Assembly (NCBI GenBank): GCA_049967035.1
Contig: JBMFTM010000010.1
Coordinates: forward strand, 1-17,481
Length of the DNA: 17,481 nt
From: Acidifodinimicrobium sp049967035
GTDB lineage: Archaea; Nanobdellota; Nanobdellia; Parvarchaeales; Parvarchaeaceae
Direction of reading: 5' to 3'
This document shows, one piece after another, positions 7,742 through 13,484 of this stretch. Both the position numbers and the translations under genes were made by a program. The notes beneath the pieces are model-generated. The model was not told the origin of the DNA, did no database searches, and saw nothing but the letters and a program-made list of their open reading frames with translations. Positions within the stretch are counted from its first letter, which is position 1. Each line of letters starts with the position of its first letter.

Positions 7742-7757
7742 CATGAATCGATTCATG
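7742..7757. repeat. Perfect 16-bp palindrome upstream of tRNA-Arg
   Basis: CATGAATCGATTCATG is perfectly self-complementary. Beyond an A-A mismatch the symmetry continues for three more pairs on each side (ACC at 7738-7740 with GGT at 7759-7761). A smaller palindrome, CATCGATG at 7720-7727, shares the ATCGAT core, with centres 26 bp apart. An AT-rich stretch (ATAATAAAATAAAA, 7701-7714) before them could be a TATA region. The palindromes lie 17 nt or more upstream of the tRNA 5' end. They could be an operator or a hairpin in the pre-tRNA leader. The rest of the spacer (7589-7719) holds no gene that I can support. Confidence 0.6.
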
Positions 7758-7774
7758 AGGTGTCACAGCCAGGA

Positions 7775-7849
7775 GCTCCCGTAGTTTAGCTTGGACAGAA
7801 CGTCGGTTTCCTAAACCGAATATCGCAGGTTCAAATCCTGCCGGGGGCA
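7775..7849 (+). tRNA. trnR: tRNA-Arg (anticodon CCU)
   Basis: A complete 75-nt cloverleaf without an intron. Acceptor stem GCTCCCG pairs with CGGGGGC (one T-G wobble); D stem GTTT/GAAC; anticodon stem TCGGT/ACCGA with loop TTCCTAA, placing anticodon CCT at 7810-7812; variable loop ATATC; T stem GCAGG/CCTGC with loop TTCAAAT; discriminator A at 7849. No CCA is encoded (GATATG follows), so it is added after transcription. It reads AGG, a codon used heavily in the neighbouring genes. Position 37 is A, so this tRNA is not a substrate of the Trm5 encoded nearby. Confidence 0.97.
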
Positions 7850-7930
7850 GATATGTATGGGGGTATAGTATATCTAGTTCACTTCTTTATATTTGAACAT
7901 ATAAAACAACTAGAAAATTCTACAGAAGAT

Positions 7931-8461
7931 TCACTTACCTTTCTTATATAGATATGAATAAAGCGCAAGTATCCCTGACGCTGTTACAGATAGCAATAGA
8001 AGGCTAAAGGCCAATGAAATCCCAAATGTAGAACCAGTGCCAGCTGAGCCGAAGCCAAACAAATAGTTAATGCTGTNNNNNNNNNNNNNNNNNNNNNNNN
8101 NNNNNNNNNNNNNNNNNNNNNNNNNNNNNNNNNNNNNNNNNNNNNNNNNNNNNNNNNNNNNNNNNNNNNNNNNNNNTGCAACGTTTATTGTTATATTACC
8201 ACTATAAGACGGGTCGCCGTATGATGGATTAGGTGAGAGGGTTACGTAACTGTTAGACGGCACAATGTTCACGCTTGTACCCCACGTTGATCCTGTAGCA
8301 AGAGATACTGTGAAGCCTACTGTAGCCGTTCCCCCCTGTGAAACGTTCACCGAGTAACGGGTTAGACTAATCTTAGAAGTACCATAACCAGCAGCATATA
8401 CAACACCAACCAATAGAACAGCCGAAAAAACGGCTAGAAATATCAGCGACTGATATCTCAT
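7931..8461 (-). CDS. Small secreted, C-terminally anchored surface protein, interrupted by assembly gap
   Basis: The N-terminal part (8177-8461, 95 codons) starts with a signal peptide MRYQSLIFLAVFSAVLLVGV..AYAA-like region (about residues 1-23), then a Ser/Thr/Gly-rich beta-type domain ('ISLTRYSVNVSQGGTATVGFTVSL', 'VNIVPSN.YVTLSPNP'), resembling short Ig-like repeats of archaeal surface proteins. The C-terminal part (7931-8076) has a Gly/Ser linker, one hydrophobic helix and a KKGK tail, a typical membrane anchor with a cytoplasmic basic end. The two parts are separated by 100 Ns (8077-8176). They fit one protein on the same strand, but the gap length is unknown, so total length and frame continuity cannot be confirmed. 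The start is supported by a TATA-like box 26 nt upstream. I do not recognise the family. Confidence 0.65.
   Translation of the reverse strand: MRYQSLIFLAVFSAVLLVGVVYAAGYGTSKISLTRYSVNVSQGGTATVGFTVSLATGSTWGTSVNIVPSNSYVTLSPNPSYGDPSYSGNITINVAXXXXXXXXXXXXXXXXXXXXXXXXXXXXXXXXXXSINYLFGFGSAGTGSTFGISLAFSLLLLSVTASGILALYSYLYKKGK
8077..8176. other. Assembly gap of exactly 100 N
   Basis: One hundred Ns in a row, the customary placeholder for a scaffold join of unknown size. It falls within the small surface-protein gene, where low-complexity or repeated sequence may have broken the assembly. Any translation across it is arbitrary. Confidence 0.99.
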
Positions 8462-8483
8462 TTTTAGATTAAACAGATACCTG

Positions 8484-8491
8484 TATTTAAA
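8484..8491. promoter_or_regulatory. Shared TATA-like box between the surface protein and leuS
   Basis: TATTTAAA is centred 26-27 nt before the minus-strand ATG at 8461. On the plus strand it is 35 nt before the leuS ATG at 8523, which would leave a leader of roughly 9 nt. A second AT-rich element, CTTAAAAA at 8493-8500, is 26 nt before leuS and would instead give a leaderless mRNA. Confidence 0.5.
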
Positions 8492-8522
8492 CCTTAAAAA
8501 ACAAAGATGAGTAATAAAGTCT

Positions 8523-11252
8523 ATGGCAAAATATCTTCATGACGAATTAGATGAGAAGTGGAGAAATAGATACGAGAAAAGTGGGATTTACACCGGCAAG
8601 GTTGACACATCAAAGAAGAAGGCCTTTCTCACAGTCCCGGTGATGTACCCCGACGGGTATCTGCATCTTGGCCATCTTTACACCTGGACCAGGGCGGATA
8701 TCTACGCAAGGTTCATGAGGATGAGGGGTTACAACGTGCTTTGGCCGCAGGGGTTTCACTTTACAGGTGGCCCATTGGTTGGGTTCTCTTTGAGGATAAA
8801 GAATAAAGAAGAGCAGGTCATGAAGATAATGAAAATGTACAAGGTATCAAAGGAAGACATAGAAAGATTCGCTGAGGACCCGCTTTATCTTGGTAACTAT
8901 TTCGCGAAGAGCATAAGAGGTGATTTTGACGCCGCAGGCATGTCTATAGACTGGAGCAAGAATTTCTCCCTGTCCTACACGCCAAAATATTCAAAGTTTG
9001 TCGAGTGGCAATTCAGGAAACTGAGGGATTTGGGCTTAATAACCCAGGGAAAACACCCCGTCATATGGTGCCCGAGGGAGGACACGGCATTAGGCGACCA
9101 TGATAGGCTAGAGGGTGAAGGCGAAAGCCCGGTTGAGTACACAGTAATCAAGTTTAGGCTTGGGGATATTATCCTTCCTGCGGCTACCCTTAGGCCTGAG
9201 ACGATTGAAGGGGCGACAAATATCTGGGTCAACAGCAAGATTACATACAAGAAGATCACTTTCAAGGACGGGGAGGCTTGGGTAGTTTCAGAAAAGTTTA
9301 TAGATAAAGCGAAGTACCAGAAGAAGATAGAGAAGGCAGAAGACTTCAATATAAAGAGCATAATACAAAAGACAGTGGAGAATCCAGTAAGCCATGATGC
9401 CTTGCCGATATTAGATGCGGATTTCGTAGATGAGAACCTAAACACGGCAGTGGTGATGAGCGTCCCAATGCACGCTCCATTTGATTTAGTTTACTGGAAT
9501 AAGCTGAAAAAGAGCAGGTCTAAATTTTACAGTGAGCCAAAGAAGATAATAGACGTTAACGGGAAGGACAGCATAGACATCGAGAAAGCAGTATCGCAAA
9601 AATTAGCCACAGAGAGCCTGGAAAGGCTAACGAGGAAGGTGTACCAAAGCGAGTACAACTCGGGTGTTTTCAACGGCAATTCAAGGCTTCTTTCAGGCTT
9701 GAGTGTTAAAGAAGGCAGGCAGAAGATGATATCAGAGTTAAAGGAAAGAGGGGCCTATGATGTGTTCTACGAAACAAGTGGCAAGGTGGTATGCAGATGC
9801 GGGGCAATTGGTGTGGTGAATGTAGTAGAGGACCAGTGGTTCATACGATATTCGGATAGCGATCTCAAAAGGAAGTCTTTAGAGGCTGTAGAGCGCATGA
9901 ACATCTACCCTGAGGAGATAAGAGCCCAGCTGACAAATGCGATAATGAACATGGAGGATAAGGCAGCCACAAGGAGGGGCGGGCTTGGCACGAGTCTACC
10001 TTGGGATAAGAATTGGCTGATAGAGCCGCTGAGCGATTCCACAATCTACATGGCTTACTACACTGTAGCTGATCTAATAGAGAAACTGGATGAAAAATAT
10101 GTGGATGATGATCTTTTTAATTATGTCTTCCTGAACGAAAAACCCAAGAGGCAATATCCTGACATAGTGAAGGAGATGAAGAGATCATTTGAATACTGGT
10201 ACCCTGTGGATATGAGGGTCACGGCGAAGGAACTGCTTCCGAACCATATCGCTTTCTTTATTATGAACCATGTTGCTATCTTTGGCAAGGACCTTTGGCC
10301 GAGGGGTTTGTCAATAAATGGCTGGTTAGTCATAGATAAAGCCAAGATGAGCAAGTCAAAGGGAAATGTTAAGGGAATCACTCAGACCGTTGAGACTTTC
10401 GGGGCGGATGCAACCAGGCTGATAGCATCTGCTTCAAACGGTATGGATGACGCAGAGTGGAACACGGACAACATAAAGGGATTTGTTGACAGAGCTGAGT
10501 TCCTCCTGGATCTTGTTGAAGCTTATAATGATCTCCCTGGAGGGGAAAAGCTTGTAGACAGGTACCTGAAGTCGAGGCTTGTTGATCTACTTAAGCAGGC
10601 GGAGTATGATTATGAACATTTCAGGTACAGGAGCGCCGTATTTAATGCGTTCTTCCAATCAACTGATCTGCTGAGGTTCTACTTGGACTTCGGCGGAGAC
10701 AGCAAAGAGAATATGAAGTCCGCTTTAGGGATAATCTCTAAGATGATACACCCAATATTCCCATTCATCTCGGAGGAGATAAATGAAAAGATAGGGAACA
10801 AGGACCTGTTGGAGAGCTATAATAGCTGGCCAGAGCTGAAGCACATGGACCAAGACGATACGCTTCAGGCTGAATTTGACGTCTTAAATAGAACCATAGA
10901 CGACATAAAGAATTTGATAAAAATGTTGAAGCTTCAGCCAAAGGAGATAAAGATAGGCGTAGCGGGCAGGTCAAAGTTCGAGATTTACAATAAGGTGGTT
11001 GAAAGGCTCAAACAGGACAGGGACCTAGGCAAGATATACAAAGACAAGGAGCTTGGCAGGGACGAGCTAGTGAAGAAGCTGATAAAGAATCCAAATAAGC
11101 TTCCGGACACTTTTAGAGACTATGAGATTGAGTTAAAGGTCATGAAAGAGGCAGAAGAGTACCTAAGTAAGCTTCTCAAGGCTAAGGTACAAGTATCTGA
11201 GTCTTCGGATGAAAAGGCTATCCCCGGGAAGCCAAAGATAGAGGTTAAGTAA
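8523..11252 (+). CDS. leuS: Leucyl-tRNA synthetase, archaeal/eukaryotic type
   Basis: A 909-residue class I aminoacyl-tRNA synthetase that charges tRNA-Leu. The HIGH-type motif is HLGH (48-51) in 'MYPDGYLHLGHLYTWTRADIYARF', and the KMSKS loop is K608-S612. The CP1 editing domain starts around residue 200 and contains TLRPETIEGATNIWVN (222-237) and the conserved Asp in MSVPMHAPFD. The usual archaeal GTGVV strand before it reads NTAVV here. 'EDQWFIRY' and 'LPWDKNWLIEPLSDSTIYMAYY' are archaeal LeuRS signatures. The C-terminal part (about 690-909) comprises the anticodon-binding helices and the archaeal C-terminal extension. Length is close to the family norm. It is followed 25 nt later by the Trm5-like gene. 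Confidence 0.95.
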   Translation: MAKYLHDELDEKWRNRYEKSGIYTGKVDTSKKKAFLTVPVMYPDGYLHLGHLYTWTRADIYARFMRMRGYNVLWPQGFHFTGGPLVGFSLRIKNKEEQVMKIMKMYKVSKEDIERFAEDPLYLGNYFAKSIRGDFDAAGMSIDWSKNFSLSYTPKYSKFVEWQFRKLRDLGLITQGKHPVIWCPREDTALGDHDRLEGEGESPVEYTVIKFRLGDIILPAATLRPETIEGATNIWVNSKITYKKITFKDGEAWVVSEKFIDKAKYQKKIEKAEDFNIKSIIQKTVENPVSHDALPILDADFVDENLNTAVVMSVPMHAPFDLVYWNKLKKSRSKFYSEPKKIIDVNGKDSIDIEKAVSQKLATESLERLTRKVYQSEYNSGVFNGNSRLLSGLSVKEGRQKMISELKERGAYDVFYETSGKVVCRCGAIGVVNVVEDQWFIRYSDSDLKRKSLEAVERMNIYPEEIRAQLTNAIMNMEDKAATRRGGLGTSLPWDKNWLIEPLSDSTIYMAYYTVADLIEKLDEKYVDDDLFNYVFLNEKPKRQYPDIVKEMKRSFEYWYPVDMRVTAKELLPNHIAFFIMNHVAIFGKDLWPRGLSINGWLVIDKAKMSKSKGNVKGITQTVETFGADATRLIASASNGMDDAEWNTDNIKGFVDRAEFLLDLVEAYNDLPGGEKLVDRYLKSRLVDLLKQAEYDYEHFRYRSAVFNAFFQSTDLLRFYLDFGGDSKENMKSALGIISKMIHPIFPFISEEINEKIGNKDLLESYNSWPELKHMDQDDTLQAEFDVLNRTIDDIKNLIKMLKLQPKEIKIGVAGRSKFEIYNKVVERLKQDRDLGKIYKDKELGRDELVKKLIKNPNKLPDTFRDYEIELKVMKEAEEYLSKLLKAKVQVSESSDEKAIPGKPKIEVK

Positions 11253-11277
11253 AGTTAAGTGTCAAATTTGGTCTCTC

Positions 11278-12075
11278 ATGGAAGAAAAGGAAGAATCAGC
11301 TCACCGGTCCTTTGACGTTATAGGCCAAATAGCAGTTGTGAGTTTCAATAGAAAAGTCAAAAGAAAAGAAGCGATTGAATTTGCTAAGCGTGTCATTCTC
11401 AAAAACAAGCACATAAAGTCGGTCTTCATGAAGGTTGGGAAAATAGAAGGAGAAGAGAGAAAAGCAAAACTAAGGTTTTTGTATGGGGAGAATAAGTCAG
11501 TAACCAGGCACGTCGAGAATGGATGTGTTTTTGAAGTTGACATAAGAAAGGTGTTTTTTACGCCTAGGCTCAGCAGTGAAAGGAAGAGAGTAATGGGTCA
11601 GGTTAAAGAAGGTGAGGATGTACTTGATATGTTCTGCGGAGTGGGGCCTTTCTCTGTGCCGATCGCAAAAGTCGCAGGTTCCGTGTACGCAATTGACATA
11701 AATGCCGACGCCATAAGGCTGCTGAGGAAAAACTTATCATTGAATCACATAGAAAACGTAACTGCGATGCGCATGGATGCAAGGAGAGCACCTGAAGGGA
11801 TCCAACTAAAGTTTGACAGGATAATTATGAATCTGCCAGCTAAAGCGATCGAATTCCTCCCCTATGCACTTAGGATGTGCAAGAGTAAATGCGTTATACA
11901 CCTTTATTCGTTTGTATATTTGAAGGGCAAAGATGATGGCATAAAAGACACAGAAAAGAGAATAAGAGAGTCATTGGCAGGTGTAAGAGTAAAGAGTATT
12001 AAGTATTTTAAAGCTGGGGAGGTTGCCCCGCATATGCTGCGTGTTTGTTTTGATATAACTCTAAAAAAAGATTAA
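11278..12075 (+). CDS. trm5: Trm5-like tRNA (guanine37-N1) methyltransferase, short form
   Basis: SAM-dependent methyltransferase of the Trm5/TYW2 family, which forms m1G37 next to the anticodon of tRNAs such as Leu and Pro. Visible motifs are 'FDVIGQIAVV' (12-21), the start of the D2 domain; FFTPRLSSER (93-102); the SAM-binding DMFCGVGPFSVP (117-128); 'VYAIDINADAI' (136-146); and NLPAKAIEFL (185-194), the family's NLP-type catalytic motif. At 265 residues it is shorter than Methanocaldococcus Trm5b (about 336) because it begins almost directly at D2 and lacks the N-terminal D1 domain that contacts the tRNA elbow. TYW2 (Taw2) cannot be wholly excluded, but NLP followed by a small residue favours Trm5. 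It is likely co-transcribed with leuS. Confidence 0.85.
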   Translation: MEEKEESAHRSFDVIGQIAVVSFNRKVKRKEAIEFAKRVILKNKHIKSVFMKVGKIEGEERKAKLRFLYGENKSVTRHVENGCVFEVDIRKVFFTPRLSSERKRVMGQVKEGEDVLDMFCGVGPFSVPIAKVAGSVYAIDINADAIRLLRKNLSLNHIENVTAMRMDARRAPEGIQLKFDRIIMNLPAKAIEFLPYALRMCKSKCVIHLYSFVYLKGKDDGIKDTEKRIRESLAGVRVKSIKYFKAGEVAPHMLRVCFDITLKKD

Positions 12076-12078
12076 ATA
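12071..12078 (+). promoter_or_regulatory. TATA-like box for serS, overlapping the trm5 stop codon
   Basis: ATTAAATA is centred about 26 nt before the serS ATG at 12100 and contains the trm5 TAA (12073-12075). This suggests serS has its own leaderless promoter. Confidence 0.5.
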
Positions 12079-12099
12079 CAGACAGCTCGTTTAAAATTT

Positions 12100-13368
12100 A
12101 TGGCTTTCAATTTGAAGTATGTCGAAGAGAACAGGGATGCACTGGTTGATTCGATAGCGAAGAGATACCTGCCGTTTGACGGTGAAGAAGTGAATAAACT
12201 TCTGTCGTTATACAGCGTTATAAAGGCTGAAAGGGCAGAGCTTGACAAGCTTAGGCAGAGAAGGAATGAGATAGAGCTGGGAAGGGGCAAAGAAGCAGAA
12301 AAGAGAGAGGAAGCCAAAGAGCTTAGGGTAAACATATCCCAAAGAGAGAAAGAGCTGGAGGAGAAGGAAGCCCAGGCAGATGAAATCTTTCTGAAGATAC
12401 CTAACTTACTTGATAAATCAGTCCCAATCGCCAAGGATGAAAGCGGGAATCTAGAATTGAAGAAGGTGGGCGATGTCCCAGCTAAGGATTTTGAGGTGAA
12501 GAGTGCAGAAGATCTGGCTGAATCAAAAGGCTTGCTTGATCTGGAATCCGCAGCAAAAATATCCGGGAGCAGATTCATATTCTTGAAAGGGAAGCTTGTG
12601 CAGCTTGCACTTGCGCTGGAGATGTATTCTATAAATAAGCTTGTGGAGAAGGGATACATGGCGGTCTTGCCCCCTCTTTTGATGAAGGAAGGAGTTTACA
12701 AGGGCATAGCCCATATGAGCACATTCGAGGATGCACTCTACAGGGTGACAGGCAAGGAGGAGACCGATGAGGGAGTTAGATTTCTCATATCCACAACAGA
12801 GCACCCATTGATAGCCATGTACAGCAATAAGACGATAGACGAGAGTGATCTACCTATAAAGCTTGTAGGCGAAAGCCCTGCTTTCAGGAAAGAAGCAGGG
12901 GCCCATGGCAAGGACACAAAGGGCATGTTTAGGCTGCATCAGTTCGACCAGACCGAGCAGATAGCGATATGCAAGCCTGAGGAATCGAGCGCTATCCAAG
13001 AGGAGTTTTTAGCAAATGAGGAGGAGATGCTAAAGGAGCTAGGGCTTCCTTACAGGGTGATGCTGCTCAGTTCAGGTGACATGGGTGTAAGGGATTTCAA
13101 GCAGTACGATTTGGAGGTCTTCATGCCTTTTCAAAAGAAATACAGAGAGGTGATGTCGAACGATAACTGCACTGATTGGATATCAAGGAGATCAAACATA
13201 AAAATAGCCGATAAAAGTGGCAATAAGGTATATGCACATACTGTAGACGCCACCGGCCTAGCTATCCAAAGGATAATAAAAGCCATCTTAGAGGTCTACC
13301 AGGAAAAGGACGGAACGGTCAAACTGCCGCCTGCTATCGTGAAGTACACTGGCTTTTCTGAGCTGTGA
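12100..13368 (+). CDS. serS: Seryl-tRNA synthetase (common, bacterial-like type)
   Basis: A 422-residue class II synthetase that charges tRNA-Ser. The N-terminal arm (about residues 28-100) is a highly charged antiparallel coiled coil that grips the long variable arm of tRNA-Ser. The catalytic core follows: motif 1 region 'LVEKGYMAVLPPLLMKEGVY' (181-200), the TxE serine-binding motif as TTE (232-234), motif 2 GESPAFRKEAGAHGKDTKGMFRLHQF beginning at 257, and motif 3 GLAIQRIIKAILEVYQ with R391. Motif 3 is preceded by VDAT instead of the commoner NGS/NST. It is not the rare methanogen-type SerRS. Length is normal. The coiled-coil arm produces long spurious frames on the opposite strand. Confidence 0.96.
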   Translation: MAFNLKYVEENRDALVDSIAKRYLPFDGEEVNKLLSLYSVIKAERAELDKLRQRRNEIELGRGKEAEKREEAKELRVNISQREKELEEKEAQADEIFLKIPNLLDKSVPIAKDESGNLELKKVGDVPAKDFEVKSAEDLAESKGLLDLESAAKISGSRFIFLKGKLVQLALALEMYSINKLVEKGYMAVLPPLLMKEGVYKGIAHMSTFEDALYRVTGKEETDEGVRFLISTTEHPLIAMYSNKTIDESDLPIKLVGESPAFRKEAGAHGKDTKGMFRLHQFDQTEQIAICKPEESSAIQEEFLANEEEMLKELGLPYRVMLLSSGDMGVRDFKQYDLEVFMPFQKKYREVMSNDNCTDWISRRSNIKIADKSGNKVYAHTVDATGLAIQRIIKAILEVYQEKDGTVKLPPAIVKYTGFSEL

Positions 13369-13435
13369 AAGACTGATAAAGCATCGAGTTTTTGGCGAGA
13401 AAATTATTAGTAATACTTAAGTAATATACAATTCA

Positions 13436-13443
13436 TATTTATT
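13436..13443 (+). promoter_or_regulatory. Possible TATA-like box for the tandem metallophosphoesterase gene
   Basis: TATTTATT sits 46 nt before the ATG at 13485, which would place transcription start near 13466 and leave a leader of about 20 nt. The spacer 13369-13484 also holds the near-palindrome TACTTAAGTA (13414-13423) and a TTTTT run after serS (13390-13394), neither of which I can assign firmly. Confidence 0.35.
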
Positions 13444-13470
13444 AACGGATTGTGAGGTATAGTTATTAGT

Positions 13471-13477
13471 GAGGGGG
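13471..13477 (+). promoter_or_regulatory. Shine-Dalgarno-like GAGGGGG before the metallophosphoesterase gene
   Basis: GAGGGGG ends 7 nt before ATG 13485. A purine-rich element at standard spacing is unusual here, because most other genes with a recognisable promoter look leaderless. It supports ATG 13485 as the start. Confidence 0.55.
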
Positions 13478-13484
13478 TTATATC

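Noticed and set aside
7646..7774. C/D-box or other small RNA in the spacer before the tRNA
   Set aside because: GATGATA at 7724-7730 resembles a C box only partly (no RTGATGA), and no CTGA D box follows at a suitable distance.
7775..7930. Integration site of a mobile element at the tRNA-Arg 3' end
   Set aside because: There is no repeat of the tRNA 3' end, no integrase gene and no change in gene content nearby.
7984..8181. An alternative minus-strand frame through the N gap
   Set aside because: Frame relation across a gap of unknown size is arbitrary; the other frame gives a sensible membrane anchor with a basic tail.
12072..12659. A 195-residue Ser-rich reading frame on the minus strand opposite serS
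   Set aside because: It mirrors the Glu/Lys/Ala-rich coiled-coil arm of SerRS; the plus-strand protein has full family motifs and the antisense product has none.
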